Assembly: GCA_910588905.1 (NCBI GenBank)
Contig: CAJURZ010000031.1
Span: 1-16,903 of the forward strand
DNA: 16,903 bases
Direction of reading: 5' to 3'
Origin: an uncultured Eggerthellaceae bacterium
GTDB lineage: Bacteria > Actinomycetota > Coriobacteriia > Coriobacteriales > Eggerthellaceae
The notes under the pieces were generated by a model. The model was not told the DNA's origin and ran no database searches. It worked only from the letters and a program-made list of their open reading frames with translations. How positions within the stretch are numbered: position 1 is the first letter of the stretch; the number at the start of each line of letters is the position of its first letter. This document shows positions 7,269 to 14,973 of this stretch, one piece after another. Both the position numbers and the translations under genes were made by a program.

Positions 7269-8489
7269 ATGAGGAAAGAACGCATCCGCGAACTAGCGGA
7301 TCATATCCATCTCAGCACCTTCCAACCTAAGGCATTCGCGAACGAAGCACCTGCTGGCGGCCCGCTCGTATCCATCTACGTGCCCATCAAGCGCACAGAG
7401 CGCGAGGACAGGCGCGATGAATGGGATCGCATCGAATTCAAGGATCTCTGCGAAGAGGCCTTCCGGCGGCTTGAGGAGCACTACCCAGAGCAAGGCTATG
7501 CGGGCATCAAGGAGAAGCTCGGGTACATCCTTGACCACGAGGACCTCCCCCTGTGGGTGGATGCCTCTCAAGGCCTGGCTTTCCTCGTCACCAATGAGGA
7601 TGCCTATGTCATCAACATGAACACCGCTCCTGAGGCCAGCGTTACCGTAGGGCCGCAGTTCTACCTGAAGCCGCTCTTCCGTGATGCCATGTTCGAGATG
7701 AGCTATAAGCTCCTCCTTCTGAACACTGACTTCTTCGCATTGCTGGACGGGGACTACAACGGCGTCCACTACGTGCCGCTGCCGGATACCGTGAAGGATT
7801 ACTTCGCCGAGACGTTCCCTGAGTTCGACGGCGAGACCACAGCGCTGGATTATTACAGCCTGACCGATCACGAATCTCCCTATCATGACCATAAGTCCCG
7901 CAAAGAGGTCACGAAGGAAGAGGCGCTGAAGTTCTTCCGCTACGTGGACAAGGCCATGAACGACACGCTCGTGCGCGGCTGCAGCGACCCAGTCATCCTG
8001 GTCACGCTCCCCGAACATGAGCATATGTTCCGCGAGCTTTGCACCTTCGAGACGCTGCTGCCTGAGGGCATCAAGAAGGACCCGCGCACCCTCTCAGGAC
8101 AGACGTTGCGAGATGACGCCGTCGCCATCATCATGGCGAAGCGCGCGAAGGGGCTTGAGGAAGCGAATGAGGATTACGCCTTCAAGGCTTCCAAGGGCAA
8201 GGCTACCGATGACATCCCCCAGATCGGGCTTGCTCTGGTCGAACGCAAGGTGGACCTGCTCTTCCTGGAAGAGGGCAAGGGCATCCCAGGCACCTTTGAC
8301 GATGAGACCGGCACCGTCACCTTCGATGGCTCCCCGAACCCCGTAGATGACAAGGAGCTCGATCCTGCCAGCCCTGATATCTCAGCTGCCTTCGCAGAGG
8401 CAGCCGTGCTGCAGGATGCCAAGGTGCTCATCCTACCGGCTGATCAGATGCCCACGAAAAGCGGGATGGCGGCCACCTATCGGTTCTAG
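7269..8489 (+). CDS. baeRF-family protein (release-factor eRF1-like fold)
   Basis: Member of the bacterial archaeo-eukaryotic release-factor-like families (baeRF, closest in style to baeRF3/7), predicted to work at the ribosome; no enzyme activity is established. The family landmarks appear in order: PLVSIYVPIKR (about 32-42) then an acidic/basic helix; DLPLWVDASQGLAFLV (about 92-107); the VGPQFYLKPLF stretch (about 127-137) that closes the N-terminal domain. In the middle domain are FFRYVDKAMND and ETLLPEGIKKDPRTLS. The C-terminal domain has RKVDLLFLEEG, GTFDDETGTVTF, and the end motif VLILPADQMPTKSGMAATYRF. At 406 residues it is full length. A near-perfect Shine-Dalgarno (TAAGGAGG) precedes the ATG. 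It follows the zinc ATPase but has its own promoter and is closed by a strong terminator. The recognition rests on remembered family patterns, not a search. Confidence 0.75.
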   Translation: MRKERIRELADHIHLSTFQPKAFANEAPAGGPLVSIYVPIKRTEREDRRDEWDRIEFKDLCEEAFRRLEEHYPEQGYAGIKEKLGYILDHEDLPLWVDASQGLAFLVTNEDAYVINMNTAPEASVTVGPQFYLKPLFRDAMFEMSYKLLLLNTDFFALLDGDYNGVHYVPLPDTVKDYFAETFPEFDGETTALDYYSLTDHESPYHDHKSRKEVTKEEALKFFRYVDKAMNDTLVRGCSDPVILVTLPEHEHMFRELCTFETLLPEGIKKDPRTLSGQTLRDDAVAIIMAKRAKGLEEANEDYAFKASKGKATDDIPQIGLALVERKVDLLFLEEGKGIPGTFDDETGTVTFDGSPNPVDDKELDPASPDISAAFAEAAVLQDAKVLILPADQMPTKSGMAATYRF

Positions 8490-8515
8490 AGCCTCCTCCT
8501 CAAAGCGCTCTCAAG

Positions 8516-8538
8516 GGCGGTCTTCGGACCGCCTTTTT
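8516..8538 (+). terminator. Intrinsic terminator after the baeRF gene
   Basis: Seven-base stem GGCGGTC / GACCGCC closed by a TTCG tetraloop and followed at once by five T's. Classic rho-independent form, 26 bases past the stop codon. Confidence 0.93.
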
Positions 8539-8575
8539 CTCTGCCCTCCCGGCCCGGATGCGCTAGGATATCCCC

Positions 8576-9031
8576 ATGGAGAACATTCGTCGAACGCTTG
8601 CAGAGAACATGCGCGCATATCGCAAGGATGCTGGCTTGACCCAAGGGCAGCTGGCTGATGTCTGCGGGCTGCATCGAACCTATATCGGTGGCATCGAACA
8701 AGAGCGCATCAATGTGAGCTTGAACAACATCACGAAGATCGCGCGCGCTTTGGGTATCTCTCCCGCAGATCTCTTGGCTGAACAGAATGACCAAAGCGGC
8801 GTCCTTCGGGATGCCTTGGCTGGAAAAGACCCTTTGGAAGACTATGCTCTCTGCGGATTCAGTGGGGACGAGGTGGAGATACAACCGCTCTCCATGGAAG
8901 ACCCTGAGCTCGGGATCCAGATCCTCGTATCCCTTATCCAAGAGGGTGTGACGGACGAAGCAGAACTGGCACGACGGTATAAGGAGACCGAGCGCACGCT
9001 GCTTCGGTATCTCAGAGCGAACAAGCCCTAA
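8576..9031 (+). CDS. XRE-family HTH regulator with an uncharacterised C-terminus
   Basis: Small DNA-binding protein, 151 residues. The N-terminal HTH_3 domain covers about 7-66 (LTQGQLADVCGL, then RTYIGGIEQERINVSLNNITKIARALG, ending SPADLL). The string RTYI-x-GIE-x4-NVSL is common in restriction-modification controller proteins and phage-type repressors. Residues 70-151 match nothing I recognise; they hold a short acidic region and a final basic helical segment (ELARRYKETERTLLRYL). It stands alone between the terminator at 8516-8538 and the hairpin at 9036-9060, convergent with rplL. The start is close to a possible -10 (TAGGAT, 8564-8569) whose seventh downstream base is the A of the ATG. 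The transcript may therefore be leaderless, although AGGA at 8565-8568 could also serve as a ribosome-binding site. No restriction-modification genes are nearby. Target unknown. Confidence 0.85.
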   Translation: MENIRRTLAENMRAYRKDAGLTQGQLADVCGLHRTYIGGIEQERINVSLNNITKIARALGISPADLLAEQNDQSGVLRDALAGKDPLEDYALCGFSGDEVEIQPLSMEDPELGIQILVSLIQEGVTDEAELARRYKETERTLLRYLRANKP

Positions 9032-9035
9032 GAGA

Positions 9036-9060
9036 AGAGCCCGGACGATGTCCGGGCTCT
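9036..9060. terminator. Convergent hairpin between the XRE gene and rplL
   Basis: Eleven-base perfect arms (AGAGCCCGGAC / GTCCGGGCTCT) with a GAT loop, five bases past the XRE stop and 30 bases past the rplL stop. On the minus strand it is followed by a T-rich TCTTCTCTT run; on the plus strand by only TAT. Probably terminates rplJL and perhaps both convergent units. Confidence 0.7.
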
Positions 9061-9089
9061 ATCGATCAAGAACTCAGTGAGAAGCCGTG

Positions 9090-9473
9090 TTATTTCACGG
9101 TCACCGCAGCGCCAGCCTCTTCCAGCTTAGCCTTGATCTCATCAGCCTTGTCTTGCGGAACACCCTCGGCGATGGGAGCAGGAGCACCCTCAACGGCCTC
9201 CTTGGCCTCCTTCAGACCCAGGCCGGTGATCTCACGGACGACCTTGATGACAGCGATCTTGTTGTCACCGAAGCCCTCGAGGATGACGTCGAAGTCGGTC
9301 TTGCCAGCATCAGCAGCACCAGCGTCGCCACCAGCAGCCGGAGCAGCAGCCACAGCCACAGGAGCAGCAGCGCTCACGCCAAAGGTCTCCTCGATGTCCT
9401 TCACCAGCTCAGAAGCCTCCAGCAGGGACATCTCCTTAAGTGCCTCAAGAATCTCTTCACGAGTTACAGCCAT
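9090..9473 (-). CDS. rplL: 50S ribosomal protein L7/L12
   Basis: Stalk protein of the large subunit that recruits translational GTPases. It has the typical N-terminal dimerisation region (MAVTREEILEALKEMSLLEASELV), an Ala/Pro/Gly-rich flexible hinge (about 45-68), and the globular C-terminal domain with KTDFDVIL, IAVIKVVREITGLGLKEAKEAVE and the end GAAVTVK. At 127 residues it has the usual size. The ATG at 9473 is preferred over an in-frame ATG at 9515 because it begins the canonical sequence and has AAAGGAAG just upstream. It follows rplJ by 82 bases in the same transcript. It is not followed by rpoB, which is the common arrangement, but by a terminator hairpin and a convergent regulator. 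Confidence 0.97.
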   Translation of the reverse strand: MAVTREEILEALKEMSLLEASELVKDIEETFGVSAAAPVAVAAAPAAGGDAGAADAGKTDFDVILEGFGDNKIAVIKVVREITGLGLKEAKEAVEGAPAPIAEGVPQDKADEIKAKLEEAGAAVTVK

Positions 9474-9492
9474 TGTTCTTCCTTTCGGTTGA

Positions 9493-9544
9493 CCAGGCGT
9501 CATCACCTGGCACATCTTGTTCTGTCATGCGGCCATCAGGCCGC
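9493..9544 (-). other. rplJ-rplL spacer hairpins
   Basis: The 82-base spacer holds two small inverted repeats. GCGGCC-ATCA-GGCCGC (9529-9544, perfect six-base stem) lies just after the rplJ stop. CCAGG...CCTGG (9493-9510) lies just before the rplL ribosome-binding site. They may tune the extra L7/L12 synthesis that the stalk needs, or act as RNA-processing sites; both ideas are inferred. Confidence 0.4.
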
Positions 9545-9555
9545 TAAGGTCGCCT

Positions 9556-10077
9556 TTAGGCGGCTTCCTTCTGCTCGGCCACCTGGCTGATAGCCTGAGC
9601 GATCCCACTGGGCACGCCGTTGATGGACGTTGCAAGCCCGCGGGCCACACCGTTGATGGCGCCAGCGATCTGCGCCATGAGCACCTCGCGAGACGGAAGG
9701 GACGCGATGGCCTCCACCTCTGCCGCGCTGATGGCTTCGCCATCCATGAGGCCGCCCTTGATGGTGAGGTTCTCGTTCTGCTTCGCGAACTCCTTCACGG
9801 CCTTGGCTGACGCTGCCACATCTTCGCCCGCGAAGACGAAGGCTGACGGCCCTGCCAGCAGGTCATCAAGGGTAGGAAGCTCTTCCTGAGAGAGCGCCAG
9901 GTGCATGATGGTGTTCTTGTACACCTTCATCTGCCCGTCCGCTTCACGGATGTTACGACGAAGCTGCTGGATCTCCTTCACGGTGAGACCGCGATAGTCA
10001 ACCACCCAGACCGCCCCGCTTGCCTCCAAGTCTGCCTTGATGTTCGCGAGCATCTCTTGGTTCTGTGCGTTCGGCAT
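9556..10077 (-). CDS. rplJ: 50S ribosomal protein L10
   Basis: Binds 23S rRNA at the stalk base and carries the L7/L12 dimers; in many bacteria it also represses its own mRNA. The sequence shows the L10 family core: VWVVDYRGLTVKEIQQLRR near the N-terminus, VYKNTIMHLAL, the GPSAFVFAGED segment, and the C-terminal helix that binds L7/L12. Length is 173 residues, against 165 in E. coli. AAGGAGGTG precedes the ATG at a slightly long spacing. It is the first gene of an rplJ-rplL transcript with its own promoter (10294-10321) and L10-leader RNA. rplK and rplA, normally just upstream, are absent here. Confidence 0.97.
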   Translation of the reverse strand: MPNAQNQEMLANIKADLEASGAVWVVDYRGLTVKEIQQLRRNIREADGQMKVYKNTIMHLALSQEELPTLDDLLAGPSAFVFAGEDVAASAKAVKEFAKQNENLTIKGGLMDGEAISAAEVEAIASLPSREVLMAQIAGAINGVARGLATSINGVPSGIAQAISQVAEQKEAA

Positions 10078-10287
10078 ATGCTATTACACCTCCTTCTGCA
10101 GTAAGAGCGTTCTGCCGAACTTGACCGGGCCGAACATGAGAACGGCCTCCGCACATCAGGGCGGAGGCCGACAAAGGTCATGTCGTACAACCACCTCGGC
10201 TGGCCGCTTTCGCGATTAAACCCTTTCAGGTACCGGCTGTCTTAAGCAGCAGAACTGTCTTTCATTGGTGCCACTCCGAAGAGCAGC
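10078..10287 (-). ncRNA. L10 leader (autoregulatory 5' UTR of rplJL)
   Basis: A roughly 210-nt leader runs from the predicted transcription start to the rplJ ATG. Its core (10191-10245) follows the conserved L10-binding motif on the minus strand: AAGACAGCCGGT, then GGGTTTAAT, then GCCGAGGTGG, matching the remembered consensus AGAC-N-G-NN-GGU ... UUUAAU ... CCGAGGUG. Downstream, 10144-10170 forms a strong stem (GGCCTCCGC / GCGGAGGCC) that could act as an attenuator or anti-structure. No long U-tract follows it, so translational control is as likely as termination. Confidence 0.82.
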
Positions 10288-10293
10288 CTGTAT

Positions 10294-10321
10294 ATGATAG
10301 CGGACCCGCTACCTCTGTCAA
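10294..10321 (-). promoter_or_regulatory. rplJL promoter
   Basis: On the minus strand, -35 TTGACA (10316-10321), a 16-base spacer, and -10 TATCAT (10294-10299). The -35 hexamer includes the TGA stop codon (10318-10320) of the upstream membrane-protein gene. Predicted start near 10287, giving the L10 leader. Confidence 0.8.
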
Positions 10322-12249
10322 GCAGCAGCCTGCTCTTCGGCAGATTCGTCCACCGCCTGCTCTTCGGTGTTGTTCTCAGCCGTAGCCGTTTGCTTCTCGC
10401 CATCAGGGCCGATGATGGAATACACCTGATTGATGCCACCCGTGTTCAGGTACGTGAAGGTGACCTGATCCCCCACCTTGTACTTGAGGATGTTCAGCAG
10501 CCCTGGCAGGGGGAAGTCATACATCTCATTCTCATCATCTACCACCACATAGAAGTGGGAGTTGCCATCAATGACCGCTTGGGCCATGGCCGTGATGGTG
10601 CCCGTCTTCTCTTCCACGTCCGTGAGGTCCGTCTCGTTGGACAGCACGCCATTGGTGGCCAGCAGAGCCTCATAGGCTGTCTGGGTATCAGCCACCGTAT
10701 CTCCCACCGCAACATTCTGATAGCGCTGGATGTCTATCATGGCGAACTTCTTCGGCAGACCGCTACCGTCCTTCAAAGCCATGAAATAGGTAGGCTGGTT
10801 CGCCACATTGATGAGCAACGGGAAGGTGGCCGTGTACCGCAGGTTCTGTACCTGACCCTCAGCTGAATTCTGAGCCGATTCCTCTGTGGCGCCGGAAACG
10901 CTATAGAAGTGAGAGGCTTGGGTGCGCTGATTCACGAGGACGAATCCGATGATGGAGTTGTCCGCCGTGGCAGAAGTGACGCCCGTGTACACCCACACGT
11001 CGTCATCCTTGGCGATGTAGTTGTAGCCCAGAGACCCGTCAGAGCCGGGTGTGGTGCGCACCACACCTTCCTGACCCAAGAACGAGTTCAGCCAACCGTT
11101 GTGGTAAGCGCCATACCAGTTGTACTGCTCTATCAACAGCTCTGCCGGATACACGCGGTCGACCCACTGAGGAACGTCGGCCACGGCCATCTCAGTGCAT
11201 TCACCGGTCGTGGCATTGCAGAGGACCACCCGGTCGATGGTGTAGCCGCCGAACAGGCCGATGGTGAATGAGCGTACAGGACAGATCCACCACGGCTTGC
11301 CCTCCTCATCAATCTCGAAGGAGAGCTCGTCGAAGATGTAGAAGGGGTACTTGAGCTGCACATAGCGATCGATGTTGCGCGCCAGCGGCTCGCTCTGGGA
11401 ATAGTAGATGGGATTATCGCCCAGACGCACGATCTCAGCATCTTGAGTGGTCATGTTCACCAGCGAATAGGCCGGAATGCCGCTGTCCCGGTTCGTGAAC
11501 CACTTGAACAGGTCAGCATAGTTCAGCGGGCTCACGCGCACCGGTGTGCCCTGATAGTTGATCTGGCTGTAGAGCGGGGATATCTCGAACTGGCTCACGT
11601 ACTCGGGGATGGAACCCATCTCGCGGTCGCCGATGAGAATGGCGGAATCACGGTCGATCACCGGGATCTCAGAGTAGTTCACCTCGGGGATGTCTTGGGC
11701 GAAATCCAGCGTGTCCGTTTGGAGCACGTTCGAGTACTTCTCGGCATTGCCGGGGATGATGGCATTCGACATCACCGCACCCAGCACGCCTACCACGATG
11801 ACAGCCAGCGGGATAGCCATGAGGACCGTGGAGCGCTTCTCCTTGCTGGGACTCTTCTCGAACTTGCCCTGACCGTTCTTATAGGCCATGCGGCGCGTAT
11901 AGAAGAAGCCAGCCAGTATCAGGCAGACCAAGCCGATGAACATCCAGAGATCCACCGAATTCAAGCTGATGGCCGGATGGAACCACCAATAGGCCCCGGC
12001 GATCACCAACACGGCCACAACGGCCAGGATGATCCAGCCAGCCTTGCTCTTGGGGCCATGGACCTCTTCCAGGAACGAGAAGTCTATATGGGGAACGTCG
12101 CCGCCTTTGCCGCCACGGCCTTTATTGCCACCCCCGTTGCCTGCGCTTCCCGGGTCAGCCGAGGAGGCGCCTTCTTTGCCACCGATGCCCTCAGTGTTCA
12201 TGCCAGAGTTCTGGAGCGCTTCCAGAAGGGATTCGAGTCCTGATGCCAC
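10318..12249 (-). CDS. Large membrane protein of unknown function
   Basis: I recognise a sequence style shared with uncharacterised Firmicutes/Actinobacteria membrane proteins but no known function. A Gly/Ser/Lys-rich disordered N-terminus (1-66) precedes three membrane segments (about 70-90, 99-118 and 142-162). A large, probably external, domain with many aromatic residues follows (about 165-560). Distinct stretches are GIPAYSLVNMTTQDAEIVRL, YPFYIFDELSFEIDEEGKPWW, DVPQWVDRVYPAELLIEQYNW and DDDVWVYTGVTSATADNSI. The final part, with GTITAMAQAVIDGNSHFYVVV and YKVGDQVTF, looks like a small OB-like beta domain and ends in an acidic tail. The start is a GTG with AGGAGA seven bases upstream. It lies 64 bases after acnA, with a palindrome between them, and its stop codon overlaps the rplJ promoter. 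It could be in the tail of the icd-acn transcript or have its own promoter. Confidence 0.85.
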   Translation of the reverse strand: MASGLESLLEALQNSGMNTEGIGGKEGASSADPGSAGNGGGNKGRGGKGGDVPHIDFSFLEEVHGPKSKAGWIILAVVAVLVIAGAYWWFHPAISLNSVDLWMFIGLVCLILAGFFYTRRMAYKNGQGKFEKSPSKEKRSTVLMAIPLAVIVVGVLGAVMSNAIIPGNAEKYSNVLQTDTLDFAQDIPEVNYSEIPVIDRDSAILIGDREMGSIPEYVSQFEISPLYSQINYQGTPVRVSPLNYADLFKWFTNRDSGIPAYSLVNMTTQDAEIVRLGDNPIYYSQSEPLARNIDRYVQLKYPFYIFDELSFEIDEEGKPWWICPVRSFTIGLFGGYTIDRVVLCNATTGECTEMAVADVPQWVDRVYPAELLIEQYNWYGAYHNGWLNSFLGQEGVVRTTPGSDGSLGYNYIAKDDDVWVYTGVTSATADNSIIGFVLVNQRTQASHFYSVSGATEESAQNSAEGQVQNLRYTATFPLLINVANQPTYFMALKDGSGLPKKFAMIDIQRYQNVAVGDTVADTQTAYEALLATNGVLSNETDLTDVEEKTGTITAMAQAVIDGNSHFYVVVDDENEMYDFPLPGLLNILKYKVGDQVTFTYLNTGGINQVYSIIGPDGEKQTATAENNTEEQAVDESAEEQAAA

Positions 12250-12279
12250 GTGCGTCTCCTATGATCGAAAAAGGTTTCG

Positions 12280-12299
12280 GGACATGGTACACCATGTCC
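12280..12299. promoter_or_regulatory. Perfect palindrome between acnA and the membrane-protein gene
   Basis: GGACATGGT-AC-ACCATGTCC, 9-base arms with a two-base centre. It lies 14 bases past the acnA stop and 30 bases before the GTG start. On the minus strand a T-run (CCTTTTTC) begins about seven bases after it. It could therefore be a weak terminator or attenuator for acnA, or a repressor operator. No clear promoter hexamers are visible. Confidence 0.5.
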
Positions 12300-12313
12300 T
12301 CAGGGCGGCCCGG

Positions 12314-14962
12314 CTAAACCAGGGACCGCAAAACGTACTGCAAGATGCCCCCGTTCGAGAAATAAGCACCTTCGGTGGGGGTGTCTATGCGCACCACGGC
12401 AGGGAAGCTTCCTTGGGAACCGTCAGGCCGGATGAACGTGACCGTAACCTCTGCCGGATCCGGCAGGCCCTGGGAAAGATCCGCTGCTTGGATGCTGAAG
12501 GCCTCATCACCTGCCAGCCCATAGGTCTCAGCGCTCTCACCATCCTTGAACTGCAGCGGCAGGATGCCCATGCCTATCAGATTGGACCGATGAATGCGCT
12601 CGTAGCTCTCAGCGATGACCGCGCGAACGCCCAGGAGCTTTGGGCCCTTCGCGGCCCAATCCCGAGATGAACCGCTGCCATACATCTTGCCCGCGATGAC
12701 GATGGCGGGCACCCCTTCAGCCATGTAGTGCTCCGCCGTGGCGAACACGGTGGATATCTGACCTGTGAGCATGTCGCGCGTCCAGCCGCCCTTGCGGCCT
12801 TCCGCCAGCTTGTTCATCAGCTTCACATTGGCGAAGGTGCCCCGGGCCATCACCTCGTGATTGCCCCGACGGCTGCCATAGGTATTGAAATCAGCTTCAG
12901 CCACACCACGCTGGCGCAGGTAGTCTGCGGCTGGAGCGTCCAGCGCGATGGCACCGGCCGGTGAGATATGGTCGGTGGTGATGAAATCACCCAGGAAGAG
13001 CAGCGCGCGAGCCCCTTCGATGGTACCCGGAGCGCTGGCGTCAGAGGCCATGCCATCGAAGAAGGTGGGGCGGCGCACATAGGTGGAGCCTTCTGCCCAG
13101 GCGAAGGCTTCCGTAGCGTCTGCCGTGAGCGCCTGCCACTGGGCATCCCCTTCGTACATCCCTTCGGTGCCCTGGGCATAGAGATCGGCTGTCACATGAG
13201 CCCGCACGAGGGCGTCCACCTCTGCCTGGCTCGGCATGATATCTGCCAAGAAGACATCATTGCCTTCCGTATCCTGCCCCAACGGGGCCGTGGTGATATC
13301 AGCATCCATAGTGCCCAGCAACGCATAGGCGATGACATGAGCAGGGGTGGTCAAGTAGTTCTGTGAGACATCCGGCGAGATGCGGCCTTCGAAGTTGCGG
13401 TTGCCGGAAAGGACGCTGGCAAGCTCGACCTTGTCAGCCACTGCGTGCATGGGTTCAGCCAGCGGACCGGAATTGCCGATGCAGCTCATGCAGCCGAAGC
13501 CACAGGTATAGAAGCCCACCTGCTCCATAGCTTCTTTGCAGCCAGCCCTCTCAAGCAGCAATTCGGTAGCATGGCTTCCCGGCGCCAAGATGGTCTTCAC
13601 CCAAGGCTTCGCCTTGAGGCCGCGCTCTGCAGCGTGCTTGGCCAGAAGCCCCGCTTGGACCATCATCTCAGGGTCGGTAGCTGTGGTGCAGCTGGTCACC
13701 GCCGCAATGGCGATGCTGCCATCAGTCACCTGACAGGTCTGCCCTTGCATCTGGATGGTGTACGGGGTATGGCTCAAGCCGCGCTCTTCGGAGAGCTGGC
13801 GGAACCGCCCGTGAACATCCGCCAAGTCCATGCGGTCATGGGGACGGGAAGGCCCCGATACGCTGGGGCGGATGGAGGAGAGGTCAAGCTCCAGGACATC
13901 CGCGTAGCAGCGGTCTGCCGCATCTTCGCTATTCCAGAAACCCTGGGCTTGAGCATAGGCTTCCACCAGGGCTATCTGACCCTCTTCGCGACCCGCAGCC
14001 CGCAGAAACTCCAGTGTACGCTCGTCCGTAGGGAAGAGCGTACAGGTGCTGCCGTATTCTGGCGTCATGTTGGATATGGCTGCCCGCTGCTGAGCAGAGA
14101 GCGCCCTCACCCCTGGCCCGAAGCATTCCACGAAGCAACCCACCACACCCTGAGCGCGCAGGAGCTCTGCGAAGGTCAGCGAGACATCCATGGCCGACAC
14201 GCCCGGGGCCAACTGCCCGGTCAGATGCATGCCGATGACCTTCGGCACCAACGTGGTGATGGGCTGACCCAAAGCCGCAGCCTCGGCTTCGATGCCACCA
14301 ACGCCCCAGCCCAGCACACCGATGCCGTTAGCGGTGGGGGTGTGGGAATCCGTGCCCACGAGCGTATCGAAATAGGCGACCTCTGTGCCTGCATCTCCCG
14401 CAGCAGCCGTGACCACATTCGCGAAGCACTCGATATTCAACTGATGGCAGATGCCCTGCTCAGGGGGTACGATGCGCACGTTCTTGAAAGAAGACTGAGC
14501 CCATTTGAAGAACTCATAGCGCTCTTGGTTGCGCTCGAATTCTATCCGAGTGTTCTCGGCGAAGGCATCGGGCGTGCCCGCCACATCGGCTATGACCGAA
14601 TGGTCGATCACCAGATCGCAGGGAATGTTGGGATTGATGCGAGCCGGGTCTCCTCCGAGCGACGCAAAGGCCTCGCGCATGACAGCGAAATCCACGAACA
14701 CGGGAACGCCGGTCAGGTCTTGATAGAGGACGCGCGCGGGCATGAATTCCACCTCATCACCCGCTTGGCCTGCCTGAGCTGCAGTGACGATGCGCTCTGC
14801 CATGGAAGCTGCGGCCGCCTCGTCATCAACGTTGCGCAGGACATTCTCCAACACCACCTTGAGCGAGAATGGAAGCTTCTCGGCTCCTTCTATCTGGTCG
14901 ACTGGATAGAAGGCGTATGCTCTCTCATTGACCTTGAGCGTTGATGCGAAACGGTCTGCCAT
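12314..14962 (-). CDS. acnA: Aconitate hydratase (AcnA/IRP1 type)
   Basis: Isomerises citrate to isocitrate with a 4Fe-4S cluster in the cytoplasm. At 882 residues it has full AcnA length (about 890). The cluster ligands are Cys425 (SCTTATDP) and Cys491/Cys494 (GFGCMSCIGNSG). Other family blocks are DLVIDHSV, YFDTLVGTDSHTPTANGIGVLGWG split over the domain-1 core, NRNFEGR, and GSGSSRDWAAKGPKLLGVRAVIAESYERIHRSNLIGMGILP split near the C-terminal swivel domain. It shows some departures from the standard motifs: TDSHTPTANG rather than TDSHTTMING, SCTTATDP rather than SCTN, and MYGSGSSRD rather than EYGSGSSRD. The chosen ATG follows GAGGAAC, 11 bases after the icd stop, so the two are co-transcribed and form the citrate to 2-oxoglutarate arm of the TCA cycle. 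Confidence 0.96.
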   Translation of the reverse strand: MADRFASTLKVNERAYAFYPVDQIEGAEKLPFSLKVVLENVLRNVDDEAAAASMAERIVTAAQAGQAGDEVEFMPARVLYQDLTGVPVFVDFAVMREAFASLGGDPARINPNIPCDLVIDHSVIADVAGTPDAFAENTRIEFERNQERYEFFKWAQSSFKNVRIVPPEQGICHQLNIECFANVVTAAAGDAGTEVAYFDTLVGTDSHTPTANGIGVLGWGVGGIEAEAAALGQPITTLVPKVIGMHLTGQLAPGVSAMDVSLTFAELLRAQGVVGCFVECFGPGVRALSAQQRAAISNMTPEYGSTCTLFPTDERTLEFLRAAGREEGQIALVEAYAQAQGFWNSEDAADRCYADVLELDLSSIRPSVSGPSRPHDRMDLADVHGRFRQLSEERGLSHTPYTIQMQGQTCQVTDGSIAIAAVTSCTTATDPEMMVQAGLLAKHAAERGLKAKPWVKTILAPGSHATELLLERAGCKEAMEQVGFYTCGFGCMSCIGNSGPLAEPMHAVADKVELASVLSGNRNFEGRISPDVSQNYLTTPAHVIAYALLGTMDADITTAPLGQDTEGNDVFLADIMPSQAEVDALVRAHVTADLYAQGTEGMYEGDAQWQALTADATEAFAWAEGSTYVRRPTFFDGMASDASAPGTIEGARALLFLGDFITTDHISPAGAIALDAPAADYLRQRGVAEADFNTYGSRRGNHEVMARGTFANVKLMNKLAEGRKGGWTRDMLTGQISTVFATAEHYMAEGVPAIVIAGKMYGSGSSRDWAAKGPKLLGVRAVIAESYERIHRSNLIGMGILPLQFKDGESAETYGLAGDEAFSIQAADLSQGLPDPAEVTVTFIRPDGSQGSFPAVVRIDTPTEGAYFSNGGILQYVLRSLV

Positions 14963-14973
14963 GAAGTTCCTCT

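Noticed and set aside
9301..9370. Repetitive GCAGCAGC-like tract that could pass for a DNA repeat
   Set aside because: It encodes the normal Ala/Gly/Pro hinge of L7/L12.
9474..9515. In-frame upstream extension of rplL (14 extra codons)
   Set aside because: The canonical L7/L12 start at 9473 has a good ribosome-binding site; the extension is not seen in the family and covers the intergenic hairpin.
11443..12243. 266-codon plus-strand frame opposite the large membrane protein
   Set aside because: It is antisense to the membrane and linker regions, His/Asp/Arg-rich, with no recognisable domain.
13445..14944. 499-codon open frame on the plus strand opposite acnA
   Set aside because: It is the antisense shadow of the well-supported aconitase. 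Its His/Arg-rich composition matches no family, and such long shadows are common in GC-rich coding DNA.
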